In this document: piece after piece, positions 36,703 to 45,277 of the stretch
How positions within the stretch are numbered: position 1 is the first letter of the stretch
Layout of the letters: every line of letters starts with the position of its first letter
Origin: SABI01 sp963678555
GTDB lineage: Bacteria; Spirochaetota; Spirochaetia; Sphaerochaetales; Sphaerochaetaceae
Reading direction: 5' to 3'
DNA: 64,000 nt
Assembly: GCA_963678555.2 (NCBI GenBank)
Contig: CAXXJA010000002.1
Location: forward strand, 682,001-746,000
Notes under the pieces: model-generated
Told to the model about the DNA's origin: nothing
Seen by the model: the letters and a program-made list of their open reading frames with translations, nothing else
Database searches by the model: none
Translations under genes and position numbers: made by a program

Positions 36703-37092
36703 ATGAAACATCTTGTGTTTGGAGCAATCATGCTGCTTGTTATGTTCGGTGCCATCGGTTGTACCGAGTCCCCGCAGTGGGAAGAGACAACCCTGACAGT
36801 CGTTAATAATTCCACTGAGGATATCACTACTATTACGGTATTTGCCGGGAATCTTTCCAGAACTACCAATTATAATATCCTTGATGCAGATCTTGTGGTC
36901 GGAGAATCCATTGTCATCCCCCTTCCTCCGGTACTCCATCCGTCAGCATCTGCAAACATCTATATCGGATCTGAGACTCTCTTTTTTGACAGAGATTTCA
37001 CCTACAAAGAAGGTGCAGAGGTAGTCATTACGTTCAAGGACACTGATGATGCCGACATAGTCGGTGGCGATTTTGAAGAAGCACAATTGTAA
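36703..37092 (+). CDS. Small lipoprotein, paralogue 2 of 3
   Basis: 129-residue predicted lipoprotein, lipobox FGAIGC with Cys20, mature start TESPQWEETTLTVVNNS. The signal sequence and first 15 mature residues are almost the same as in paralogue 1. The middle (GESIVIPLPPVL) and end (FTYKEGAEVVITF) match paralogue 3 more closely. It has an AAGGAG ribosome site, a conserved promoter block upstream, and its own terminator and repeat copy downstream. No function can be assigned; an extracytoplasmic beta-sandwich is a fair guess. Confidence 0.85.
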   Translation: MKHLVFGAIMLLVMFGAIGCTESPQWEETTLTVVNNSTEDITTITVFAGNLSRTTNYNILDADLVVGESIVIPLPPVLHPSASANIYIGSETLFFDRDFTYKEGAEVVITFKDTDDADIVGGDFEEAQL

Positions 37093-37126
37093 AAGGCGCC
37101 TTGTCTTTCCATAGGGTGTTACGTTA

Positions 37127-37161
37127 ACAGACCGAATCAAGGAATTCGGTCTGTGTTATGG
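37127..37161 (+). terminator. Terminator of lipoprotein 2
   Basis: Perfect 11-bp stem ACAGACCGAAT/ATTCGGTCTGT (37127-37137 and 37144-37154) with a six-base loop, then GTTATGGT. The right arm is also present in the terminator of lipoprotein 3. Confidence 0.65.
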
Positions 37162-37262
37162 TATTCATGGAGGAGGCATTTCTGACATACATTTCGGAAT
37201 CCCCGCGATGGATCTACCCCATTGCTCTGCATGTTCTTTTCCTGGCAGCACGATGAATCTAC

Positions 37263-37389
37263 CAGCACACACTACGGGCCGTAGAGGTATAGCAGTGACA
37301 GCCATACGTTCAGGTGCTATGTGCATGAAACTCGATAGAGTTCATTGTCTTACAGACAAAGGATGATGAACCGCTTTTACCTTTTGCGA
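37263..37389. repeat. 127-bp intergenic repeat, copy 2
   Basis: Second copy of the repeat at 35191-35317, offset by exactly 2072 bases. The left arm of the hairpin present in copy 1 has changed here (AGAGGTATAG in place of CACTGTCTAC), so the stem is lost. It lies between lipoproteins 2 and 3. Confidence 0.85.
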
Positions 37390-37427
37390 ATATAGTCTTA
37401 AAAAGTGTGTCTTTCACCTTGAGTTCC

Positions 37428-37436
37428 TGTTATACT
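37428..37436 (+). promoter_or_regulatory. Extended -10 promoter of lipoprotein 3
   Basis: TGT followed by TATACT (37431-37436), 33 bases before the ATG; no strong -35. Confidence 0.5.
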
Positions 37437-37469
37437 ACTATCAGATGTTATGGATAAGGAGTTTGTACT

Positions 37470-37889
37470 ATGAAACGTGCACTGTATGTTGCTACCCTCG
37501 TTCTCGCTGTTGTTCTTGCTGCCGGTTGTTCGATGTGGGAAGAGACCACTCTTACTGTCGTCAATAATGCCGGAGAGGATATTGTCACTATAGCCGTTGA
37601 CAATGGAAGTATTTCAAGAGGGTATGCCCCGAATAATATTCTTGAATCCAATCTTGCAGACGGGGAACTCATTAAGATTCCTCTTGCCCCGGTTCTTCAC
37701 GATCTATCGTATGCATCCATTCTCATTGAGACTGATTATGATGAACGTGTAGCTAGAACCCCTACTACGCCAACGACTCTTTCTGTTGATAAGTTGTTTA
37801 CCTACGAAGAGGGTGCCAATGTTGTTATTAGGTTTAATGGAGATGATGATGCCGATATTGAACATGGAGAATGGATAACCTTAGAATAG
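37470..37889 (+). CDS. Small lipoprotein, paralogue 3 of 3
   Basis: 139-residue predicted lipoprotein, lipobox VLAAGC with Cys20, mature start SMWEETTLTVVNNAGEDI. It shares with paralogue 2 the order SR, NIL...NL, GE, IPLAPVL, FTYEEGANVVIRF, DDADIE. The most diverged signal peptide of the three, but the same core. TAAGGAG ribosome site. A terminator follows. Function unknown. Confidence 0.85.
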   Translation: MKRALYVATLVLAVVLAAGCSMWEETTLTVVNNAGEDIVTIAVDNGSISRGYAPNNILESNLADGELIKIPLAPVLHDLSYASILIETDYDERVARTPTTPTTLSVDKLFTYEEGANVVIRFNGDDDADIEHGEWITLE

Positions 37890-37925
37890 AAGGTTGCTTC
37901 TGGCATATCAACAATGCTCTACGAT

Positions 37926-37960
37926 ACAGGCCGTTTTAATGCATTCGGTCTGTATTTGTC
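37926..37960 (+). terminator. Terminator of lipoprotein 3
   Basis: Stem ACAGGCCG/CGGTCTGT (one G-U) with a 12-base loop, then ATTTGTC. Related to the lipoprotein 2 terminator through ATTCGGTCTGT. Confidence 0.6.
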
Positions 37961-38116
37961 ATTACACAGGTTCTTCTCGATTTGCATGATTTCTTGCTAT
38001 CCCGCGTTTCAGGATATTTAGGAACTCATGAACAGTGCCTATTCTTATGAGTCACATCTCTGTATCAAACAGGGCGTTTGTAGTATAGTGAATGATGTTC
38101 GAGGAGGTTCGTTCCC

Positions 38117-38668
38117 ATGGAACACACGATTGAGACGCAACGACTGCTGCTGAGACCGTTCAGGATCGAAGATGCCGAGGCGATGTTCACCTGGACAAGT
38201 GATCCCGAGGTGACCCGCTATCTGCGGTTTGCCACACACACAGATATCAGCCAGACACAAGAGTTTCTCTCTGCCGTCACCACTCATGACACCTTTCCCC
38301 ATTCCATGATATTCGCCATCACGCTGAAGCACAGCGGAGAACCGATCGGTTCCATAGGTATTTCCGTCGAGAACGCTACAGACCAGAGAGGTGATGTCGG
38401 CTACGGTCTGAAACGAAGCGAGTGGGGGAAGGGGTATATGAGTGAAGCGCTTCCCAGGGTTCTCCTGTTCGGGTTTCAGAAGATGAATCTCCATCGTATC
38501 GAGGCCTCTCACTGTGTTGACAATCCTGCCAGCGGACGTGTGATGGTCAAAGCGAACATGGTCAAGGAGGCCGACAGGCTCCGCCACTATGTGAAGGGCT
38601 CTCAGGTCGGTTTTATGGACTCAGCTCTGTATGCCGCTTTCAGCGATACCTTTACACTGCCGAAGTAG
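38117..38668 (+). CDS. GNAT acetyltransferase, RimJ/RimL type
   Basis: 183 residues. The opening TQRLLLRPFRIEDAEAMF is typical of GNAT proteins acting on protein N-termini or small molecules. The acetyl-CoA loop is seen around RSEWGKGYMSEAL (variant of Q/RxxGxG/A), and NLHRIEASHCVDNPAS is the usual motif B strand. GAGGAGG precedes the ATG. Substrate unknown. First gene of the plus-strand group that runs to the RluA-family gene. Confidence 0.85.
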   Translation: MEHTIETQRLLLRPFRIEDAEAMFTWTSDPEVTRYLRFATHTDISQTQEFLSAVTTHDTFPHSMIFAITLKHSGEPIGSIGISVENATDQRGDVGYGLKRSEWGKGYMSEALPRVLLFGFQKMNLHRIEASHCVDNPASGRVMVKANMVKEADRLRHYVKGSQVGFMDSALYAAFSDTFTLPK

Positions 38669-38679
38669 GAGAACTGAGC

Positions 38680-39369
38680 ATGACGATGAAAGAACAGATT
38701 GAACGTATTCACTCTGAGATAGAAGATGCACGGAAGAAGGCGGGAACTGTCGGGGGTGTAACTCTCGTAGGTGTGACGAAGACTCATCCGTGGGAGGCTG
38801 TCAGTGAAGCTCTCGAAGCGGGCCTGACCGTGTTCGGTGAGAACAGGGTACAGGAGCTCACCGCAAAGTTTCCGGTTGAGAGGACCGGCTACGCTCTTCG
38901 CCTGATCGGACATCTGCAATCAAACAAGGTCAAACAGGTGATTCCTTACGTGGATGCCATCGATTCGGTGGACTCTCTTAAGATACTGAAGATGATCAAT
39001 ACGGAAGCACAGAAAGCCGGCAGAATCATGCCCGTTCTCCTTCAGTTCAATACGAGCAGTGAGGAGTCAAAGAGTGGTTTTGCATCGAGGGATGAGCTGT
39101 ATCAGTGTATCGAGGGAGCCTCAGACCTCTCTTCGGTGAGGATAGACGGGCTGATGACCATCGGACCGCTCACCGATGACGAACAGGCGATCAGAGAAGC
39201 CTTCTCGCTTCTGAAGAACCTTCAGGAGGACCTGAAAAGACGCTATACAGAACACAGCTTCTCTGAGCTGTCAATGGGTATGAGCTCCGATTACCTGCTG
39301 GCTATAGAGATGGGTTCGACCATGGTGAGGATCGGCTCTGCCATCTTCGGGGCACGGGATTACAGATGA
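38680..39369 (+). CDS. YggS/PROSC-family PLP homeostasis protein
   Basis: Single-domain alanine-racemase-like barrel of 229 residues that binds pyridoxal phosphate. The PLP lysine is in LVGVTKTHP. FGENRVQEL, LIGHLQSNKV and the C-terminal MGMSSDYLLAIEMGSTMVRIGSAIFG region (phosphate site) are characteristic. These proteins buffer PLP and affect amino-acid balance. It overlaps the next gene by four bases. Confidence 0.95.
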   Translation: MTMKEQIERIHSEIEDARKKAGTVGGVTLVGVTKTHPWEAVSEALEAGLTVFGENRVQELTAKFPVERTGYALRLIGHLQSNKVKQVIPYVDAIDSVDSLKILKMINTEAQKAGRIMPVLLQFNTSSEESKSGFASRDELYQCIEGASDLSSVRIDGLMTIGPLTDDEQAIREAFSLLKNLQEDLKRRYTEHSFSELSMGMSSDYLLAIEMGSTMVRIGSAIFGARDYR

Positions 39370-39683
39370 AACGAACGATTGCAGTCCTGCTTGTCCTGAG
39401 TATCATCATCCTGCCGCTCACCTCTGCACCGAAAGAGTACACCCCTGATGAGTTTCCCCAGTGGGCAATTGATTTCAGACGGGCGGAAACGATCTTCTTC
39501 GGCTCTCTTCCTCTTACGTTCCTTGCCTCGACACTTGCCTATGAAACTTCTCTCGGCCTGGGTATGCAACCCTGGACAAGCGATGATACCACCCGAACGC
39601 TGTATATGCTCTCCTCAGCTGCGGCAATATCCCTTACGATAGCCATCATCGATCATCTGATGGATCCGGGAGAGGAACCATGA
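39366..39683 (+). CDS. Small exported/membrane protein, unknown
   Basis: 105 residues. Residues 1-21 look like a signal peptide (LVLSIIILPLTSA). A short PQWAIDFRRAETIFFGSLPL region, one or two membrane helices and a charged end follow. Four-base overlaps with both yggS and the RluA-type gene show it is a real coupled gene. Family not recognised. Confidence 0.7.
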   Translation: MKRTIAVLLVLSIIILPLTSAPKEYTPDEFPQWAIDFRRAETIFFGSLPLTFLASTLAYETSLGLGMQPWTSDDTTRTLYMLSSAAAISLTIAIIDHLMDPGEEP

Positions 39684-40609
39684 GAGGCACAGAACACACT
39701 CAGACCTGTATCATCGAAGACGAGGAACTGGATGGAAAGCGAGTGGATGTCGCAGCCACAGTGCTGATAGACTCCTTCACCCGTTCACACGCATCACAGG
39801 AAGGAACAACATTCCTTCTCAACGGGAAAGAGGTGAGGAAGTCCAGAAAAGCAGGCCTGAATGACACTCTGGAAGTCACCTGGGTCACCGAGGATGATGG
39901 AGGTATCACAGCTCAGAACATTCCCCTCGACATTCTCTATGAAGATCCACAGATCATCGTGATCAACAAACCTGTCGGTATGAGTGTGCACCCGGGAGCG
40001 GGAGAAAAAGAGGGTACTCTTGTAAACGCACTTGCCTATCACCTGACAGAGAGCTGGTTGGAAGAGATGGCTGATGAGCGCATAGAGCAGGACAGACCGG
40101 GGATCGTGCACCGTCTTGACAAGCCGACAAGCGGGACCCTTGTAGTCGCTAAGACACGGGAAGCTTTGTTTGATCTGAAAAAACAGTTCAAAAAGCGTAT
40201 CACCGACAAGCACTACATCGCAGTGGTTCAGGGGCACCTTCTCCCGCCTCTCGGGACCATCGAAAACTACCTTGTCCGGGATGAACACCACAGGACCCGT
40301 TTTGCCGTCTCAACGCGCGAGGAAGTGGGAAAACATGCAGTGACCGAATACGAGGTCCTGCGGCAGTACGCTACCTGCGCCCTGGTACGCATCCATCTGG
40401 TGACAGGACGTACCCACCAGATCCGCGTTCACATGGCCTGTCGCCATCATCCCATCGTGGGAGATACCCTCTACGGGGAGAGACGGTCGAGCCTTCCGCT
40501 GATGCTTCATGCCCTGAGTCTCTCTATCCGTCATCCTGAAACGGGCCAGGAGATGGAGTTCACCTCTCCGATGCCTGACAGAATCAGGGAGTATCTGAAG
40601 AAACAGTGA
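39680..40609 (+). CDS. RluA-family pseudouridine synthase
   Basis: Converts uridines in rRNA or tRNA to pseudouridine. An S4-like RNA-binding segment lies at about residues 17-70 (LLNGKEVRKSRKAG). The catalytic motif HRLDKPTSGTLVVAK holds the catalytic Asp, and TGRTHQIRVHMA is the second family motif. 309 residues, RluD-like size. The exact target cannot be read from sequence. The 3' end nearly abuts the convergent MBL-fold gene. Confidence 0.93.
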   Translation: MRGTEHTQTCIIEDEELDGKRVDVAATVLIDSFTRSHASQEGTTFLLNGKEVRKSRKAGLNDTLEVTWVTEDDGGITAQNIPLDILYEDPQIIVINKPVGMSVHPGAGEKEGTLVNALAYHLTESWLEEMADERIEQDRPGIVHRLDKPTSGTLVVAKTREALFDLKKQFKKRITDKHYIAVVQGHLLPPLGTIENYLVRDEHHRTRFAVSTREEVGKHAVTEYEVLRQYATCALVRIHLVTGRTHQIRVHMACRHHPIVGDTLYGERRSSLPLMLHALSLSIRHPETGQEMEFTSPMPDRIREYLKKQ

Positions 40610-40618
40610 TGCAACGAA

Positions 40619-41236
40619 TCAGGTGACTATCGATGGGTGGAAGACCTGATCAAGGTCATTCGTACTTGAGGCATCAATCAGATCCATATTGAACAGTTTC
40701 TCGATCTTGATCGTACTGAGTGTGCCGTGACCCGGAAAGATCACGAATCGTTCATCCAGGGTGAGTAGTCTCTGCTTGATACCCTTGAGCAGGAGAGCCT
40801 TCTCGACCACTCCCGAGGTACTGCCGATACGACCGGCATGGAGAACGTCCCCTGTGAACAGGGCATTACCAATCTTGAACACAAACGAATCAATCGTATG
40901 TCCGGGTATCTGTATCGCCTCGACACTGATACCGCTGAGACTCATGATCATCCTGTCCTGAAGCGGTTTAGCCTCGTCGTGATCAACCATGGAGGGATTT
41001 CCCGTATACACAACGGGATTGTAGATCTTCTTCAGGGTGCCCAGTCCCTGCGTGTGGGACTCATGACGGTGCGTCAGCAGCACATAGGCAACACTGTAGT
41101 GATTTTTTTCCACCCGTTCGATAATCGACAGGTCTATATGGCCCGGGTCGATGAGGATCGCGTCCCCGCCGTTCTCGGGTCCGACAAGGTAGGTATTTGA
41201 ATACTCTGTAAGAGAGAAGTGGCTGAAGATCTTCAG
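40619..41236 (-). CDS. MBL-fold metal hydrolase, apparent CTG start
   Basis: The first ATG/GTG/TTG in frame (GTG, 41113) would cut away the first beta strands. Upstream the frame continues as MKIFSHFSLTEYSNTYLVG and an ILIDPGHID strand, standard for this fold. The only plausible start is a CTG at 41236, overlapping the TGA of the pentapeptide gene (CTGA), with GAGGAGG about seven bases upstream; this gives 205 residues. Metal motifs are THRHESH, where Ser replaces the usual Asp of HxHxDH, then GDVLHAGRIG and FPGHG. Substrate unknown. Confidence 0.8.
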   Translation of the reverse strand: MKIFSHFSLTEYSNTYLVGPENGGDAILIDPGHIDLSIIERVEKNHYSVAYVLLTHRHESHTQGLGTLKKIYNPVVYTGNPSMVDHDEAKPLQDRMIMSLSGISVEAIQIPGHTIDSFVFKIGNALFTGDVLHAGRIGSTSGVVEKALLLKGIKQRLLTLDERFVIFPGHGTLSTIKIEKLFNMDLIDASSTNDLDQVFHPSIVT

Positions 41237-41811
41237 AAGAGCGCCTCCTCGTAGTTCGAGTACTTAAACGATACGTTCTGACGTGTAGAATATCTGAAAT
41301 CAGTATTCTTCAGATTGCAGTCAATAAAGTTCGTATCTTCAAGGTAGGCGTTGCAGAACGTGGAATAATAGAGGTCACTCGTTGAGAAGTCACAACCACG
41401 TCCCTCGATCCCCATGAAATTGGTGTGAATCATGATCGAATCTGTGAAGTTGCAGTTGATCATCGTCGAGCCGGCAACCACGGTGTGACGGGAGTCATTT
41501 TCGGTGAAGTTGCAGTTCTCGAACAGGCAGAAATCAAAAAAGGTGCTGTTGATGACCGAATGAGAGAAGTCCACGTTTCTGAAGGTGCATCGTGCAAAGT
41601 TACACATATTGACATGCGTCCGGGAAAAATCCCTGTCGATGAACAGGGCGTCCGTGATCAGCATATCCCGATGGGAATGACGGTCACTGAGTGCCTTATC
41701 GATGACGAACATGATCTTGTCAGGGTCACGTGAGTGCTCTAGGCACGTGTAGTGATCTTCCACAGCATATTTGTGACATCCGGGATGGCTGCATGGTATC
41801 GAACGAAACAT
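41233..41811 (-). CDS. Pentapeptide-repeat protein with Cys/His N-terminus
   Basis: 192 residues from the ATG at 41811 (MFRSIPCSHPGC); the longer frame overlaps rsgA. Residues 7-26 hold a Cys/His cluster (CSHPGC...HYTCLEH) that could bind zinc. From about residue 70 there is a run of pentapeptide repeats, A(D/N)F-type with central Phe or Leu (CNFARCTFRNVDFSHSVI and onward), forming a right-handed quadrilateral helix. Such proteins mimic DNA or act as scaffolds; the role here is unknown. Coupled to the MBL-fold gene by overlap. Confidence 0.8.
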   Translation of the reverse strand: MFRSIPCSHPGCHKYAVEDHYTCLEHSRDPDKIMFVIDKALSDRHSHRDMLITDALFIDRDFSRTHVNMCNFARCTFRNVDFSHSVINSTFFDFCLFENCNFTENDSRHTVVAGSTMINCNFTDSIMIHTNFMGIEGRGCDFSTSDLYYSTFCNAYLEDTNFIDCNLKNTDFRYSTRQNVSFKYSNYEEALF

Positions 41812-41893
41812 ACAAGCAATGTAGCACTTAGATGGAGCAACTGTAAAGTCACAGCTGTTGAAAAAGAGGGGGGAATAGAAGTATGGTAGGTGA

Positions 41894-42832
41894 ATGGAAC
41901 ATATGCGCGGAATGGTGATCCGTGGAATCAACAACATCTACTCTGTGGTTCGCTGCGATGAGGGGGGACCCCGTATCCCCTGGCAGGTGATAACCTGCAG
42001 GATAAAGGGAAAAGTACTTCAGGGGATAGACCGGGAGTACGCACCTCTTGCGCCAGGGGATGTTGTCGTCTATCAACCGGTTGGTGAAACGGAAGGTATG
42101 ATAACCGGCCGTGAGGAGCGCAGAACCCGGTTCACCCGATGGAACGCAAAACGGCAGGAGAATCAGACCCTCTGCGCCAATATCGATCTCCTTGTCATCG
42201 TCGCAAGCGCAGATGAGCCTCCACTCAGACCTCGGTTCATCGACCGTGCGATCGTATGCACCTATGATACTGATATCCTTCTGATCCTCAACAAATGCGA
42301 TCTTCCGCTTACCCCTGAGGAGGATGAGCGGTTCCGTCTCTACCGTGATCTCGGGTACAGGACACTCCATATCTCCGCCTTCGATACGGCAGGAATAGCT
42401 CTGGTGAAACGTGAGATTGCGGGAAAGAGTGCAGCCTTTGTCGGACAGTCCGGGGTAGGCAAATCGACGATTATCAATGCTCTGACTGGTGCAGAGGAGC
42501 AGCAGGTGACCGGTGATATCAGCGTCAAGTACAACAGGGGACGGCATACTACAAATCATTCCCTGGCCATCAGGACAGAAGATGGTATCGTGATAGATAC
42601 TCCCGGGGTCCGGGAGATACATATACCCGATACAAGTGAAATTCACATCGTTGAATCTTTTCCTGAATTTAAAGTTTCCTATGGAAAGTGTGATTTTACC
42701 GGGTGTCTGCATGACCATGAACCCGGTTGTGATGTAAAGAAACGGGTTGAAGAAGGCCTCATCCATCCCGATAGGTATGAGAGTTATCTCAGGATGCTTG
42801 ATTCGGTCCAGTCCCGTAAGAGGCACTATTGA
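41894..42832 (+). CDS. rsgA: Ribosome small subunit-dependent GTPase RsgA
   Basis: Circularly permuted GTPase needed for late 30S maturation. An N-terminal OB fold is followed by G4 LILNKCDLP, then G1 GQSGVGKSTIINAL and G3 DTPGVRE, which is the permuted order. A C-terminal zinc site follows (C-D-F-T-G-C, H-D-H, and Cys). 312 residues. Alternative ATGs lie at 41903 and 41912. The stop is followed directly by the mutS2 start. Confidence 0.95.
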   Translation: MEHMRGMVIRGINNIYSVVRCDEGGPRIPWQVITCRIKGKVLQGIDREYAPLAPGDVVVYQPVGETEGMITGREERRTRFTRWNAKRQENQTLCANIDLLVIVASADEPPLRPRFIDRAIVCTYDTDILLILNKCDLPLTPEEDERFRLYRDLGYRTLHISAFDTAGIALVKREIAGKSAAFVGQSGVGKSTIINALTGAEEQQVTGDISVKYNRGRHTTNHSLAIRTEDGIVIDTPGVREIHIPDTSEIHIVESFPEFKVSYGKCDFTGCLHDHEPGCDVKKRVEEGLIHPDRYESYLRMLDSVQSRKRHY

Positions 42833-45214
42833 ATGACAGACTATAGAATGGAACATACACTTCATGATCTGGAGTATGAGAGAGTATTATCCCTCTTCTT
42901 CCCCTTTGCTCTGAGTGACGAGGGAAGAGAACACCTGCGAACCCTCCCGTTCTCCCGTGATCTGCAGGAGATAGGACTGACTCAGCGGATGATCGGGGAG
43001 ATACGGTCGATCTCAGCACGACACAGTGAGAAACCTGAGAGGTTCGTAACCCTTTCAGAGGTTGACCGGCATCAGCAATTAGGTTCGTTCAGTCTGAAGG
43101 GTGAGCATCTGTATGTCATCAAGGAGTACCTGAACTCTGCCAGAGCCTTTGTCTCCTTTCTCCGCCATCATGATAGTGATCCTCACCAGCAGGATCATGA
43201 AAACAACCTCGTATCTGAGGTTATCACCTCGTACAGCGACACCCTCGAACGGTACCGGCGGGAACTGGAAACAGCAATAGAATCCCCCGGTATCGTAAAG
43301 ATGTCTCATCCCGCCATCGCACCATTGGTAAAAAAACTGGAGGGAAAGAAACGTGAGCGAGGAACGTATGCAACCGGGTTTCTCCGGGAACATGAGAGTT
43401 CAGCGCAGTCACTGACACCGTCCTATCGTGACAATCGCGTAGTCCTTCCGATCCGTAATGATCATAAACGTGAAGTTGACGGACTGCTGCACTCATCCAG
43501 TCAAAGCGGACAGACTCTCTATGTGGAACCCTATACGCTCGTATCGTACAACAATGCGGTCGTACAGGCATCCCAGGAAATTGAGAGGGAGATCGCAAGG
43601 ATCCTGAGAGAACTGTCGGATACCTACCGGAGTCTTATCCATGAGTTCGATGCCCTTCGTCAGGAAATCGGTCTCGCAGACTCCCTGTACGCACGCGCGA
43701 TGGCGATGGACCCGTATCAGCTTGTGTTCCCCCTTGTAAGCGGTGATCTGGAACTGAACATCGTTGCAGCCAGGCACCCCCTGCTTGGACGGGAAGCGAT
43801 CCCCATCTCCCTGGAGATGACCTCTCCGGTACGCTCACTGCTTCTCAGTGGTCCGAATGCAGGTGGTAAGACCGTCTCAATCAAGACAATAGGACTGCTT
43901 GCACTGATGCACCAGCACCTTGCAGTGGTTCCCTCCCGTGAAGGCACCACCCTTCCTCTGTTCTCACGCGTGTTCACCGACATTGGGGACGAACAGTCGA
44001 TTGAGAAATCTCTATCCACCTTTTCGGCCCGCATGCAGAATATCGGCAGCGTACTGAACAGCATAGATGATCATGCACTTGTCATTCTTGATGAGCTCGG
44101 CAGCGGAACCGACCCGGAAGAGGGCTCTGCTATCGGCAAAAGCATCCTCGAGTACTGTATCAGCAGGGGAGGCATCACTCTGGTTACGAGCCACCATACG
44201 GCTCTCAAGCAGTTTGCCTATGCCCGGGAAGAACTTATCAACGCATCAATGGAGTTTGACGAGACCACACACACACCGACGTTCCGTATTATCAGCGGGC
44301 TTCCCGGAGACTCTCATGCTATTGACACAGCCCGGCGGATGTCACTTCCCGTGGAGGTCATCAACAAGGCTGAGTCCTACCTCGGTGAACAGAACCTCAA
44401 GGCAAGTGAGATCATCAGGCGGCTGGAAGAAAAAGAGCGTGAAGAAGAGAGACGCCTGAAAGACATGGAAGAAAAAGAGAAGACAATTCGTGAAAAGATA
44501 CGCGCTCTGGACCTTCATGAACTTTCACTGAGGCAGAAAGAGATTCTGCTGCGTCAGGAACAGATAGGTTCCTTATCATCATTTATCTCACAGAAACGGG
44601 CTGAACTCGAAAACCTTGTTGCAGAACTGAGGACGGGGGAGATCACACGGGAGAAGACACGGAAGATGAAGAACTTCCTTGACACCCTTGATGAGAAGAA
44701 AGAAGAGAGTACCCGGCACGTACAGAAGATGAAGCAGACTCTTGCACCACCTGAACTGGAGCTCCGAGTCGGAATGGATATCCTGGTCGGAGAGAATCGC
44801 CGTCCCGGTACGATCGTGAGGTTCGAGAAGTCACAGAAAGTACAGGTTTCCGTCAACGGAATGAAGTTCACTGTCGATGCAGGAGAGATCACCCCTGCAC
44901 CACAGGGAGCGCAGAAGAAACAGCCTGCAGCAAAGAAAGCCTCACTCTCCTATCAGGTGGACACTCACGCTGCCATGACCCTTGATGTCAGAGGAAAGAC
45001 ACTGAACGAGGCGATCGAGATCGTCGATTCGCAGATCGAACGCGCACTGCTCAGTGGAGTTCTCTCCTTCTCTATCATCCACGGACTCGGCACCGGAGTC
45101 CTGATGAAGGGAATAGGTGACCACCTGGCCTCTCTCCCCTTCGTCAGGCATTTCGAATTCGCACGTCCTGAGGACGGCGGGCACGGAAAGACCTATGTGG
45201 AACTCGGTGCCTGA
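42833..45214 (+). CDS. mutS2: Endonuclease MutS2
   Basis: 793 residues. MutS-type core with Walker A GPNAGGKTVSIKT (about residue 340) and Walker B VILDELGSGTDPEEG, then a coiled coil. The C-terminal Smr nuclease domain has the LDVRGKTL and HGLGTG motifs. MutS2 suppresses recombination, and in some bacteria it splits collided ribosomes. Starts immediately after the rsgA stop with no spacer, which suits a link to ribosome biology. Confidence 0.95.
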   Translation: MTDYRMEHTLHDLEYERVLSLFFPFALSDEGREHLRTLPFSRDLQEIGLTQRMIGEIRSISARHSEKPERFVTLSEVDRHQQLGSFSLKGEHLYVIKEYLNSARAFVSFLRHHDSDPHQQDHENNLVSEVITSYSDTLERYRRELETAIESPGIVKMSHPAIAPLVKKLEGKKRERGTYATGFLREHESSAQSLTPSYRDNRVVLPIRNDHKREVDGLLHSSSQSGQTLYVEPYTLVSYNNAVVQASQEIEREIARILRELSDTYRSLIHEFDALRQEIGLADSLYARAMAMDPYQLVFPLVSGDLELNIVAARHPLLGREAIPISLEMTSPVRSLLLSGPNAGGKTVSIKTIGLLALMHQHLAVVPSREGTTLPLFSRVFTDIGDEQSIEKSLSTFSARMQNIGSVLNSIDDHALVILDELGSGTDPEEGSAIGKSILEYCISRGGITLVTSHHTALKQFAYAREELINASMEFDETTHTPTFRIISGLPGDSHAIDTARRMSLPVEVINKAESYLGEQNLKASEIIRRLEEKEREEERRLKDMEEKEKTIREKIRALDLHELSLRQKEILLRQEQIGSLSSFISQKRAELENLVAELRTGEITREKTRKMKNFLDTLDEKKEESTRHVQKMKQTLAPPELELRVGMDILVGENRRPGTIVRFEKSQKVQVSVNGMKFTVDAGEITPAPQGAQKKQPAAKKASLSYQVDTHAAMTLDVRGKTLNEAIEIVDSQIERALLSGVLSFSIIHGLGTGVLMKGIGDHLASLPFVRHFEFARPEDGGHGKTYVELGA

Positions 45215-45219
45215 ACACG

Positions 45220-45248
45220 TTGAAAAAGTGCATGACACGCAGTATCGT
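45220..45248 (+). promoter_or_regulatory. Promoter of udp
   Basis: TTGAAA, 17-base spacer, TATCGT, beginning six bases after the mutS2 stop, with AAAGGAGGT five bases before the udp ATG. Confidence 0.6.
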
Positions 45249-45277
45249 AGAGCTATGACATCCAAAGGAGGTTTTGC

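Noticed and set aside
34282..38116. CRISPR array or integron in the repeat-rich island
   Set aside because: Only two copies of a long repeat 2 kb apart, no short regularly spaced repeats, no cas or integrase gene.
41849..42865. 338-codon minus-strand frame opposite rsgA
   Set aside because: Antisense to a clear RsgA with permuted G motifs; composition looks like a shadow.
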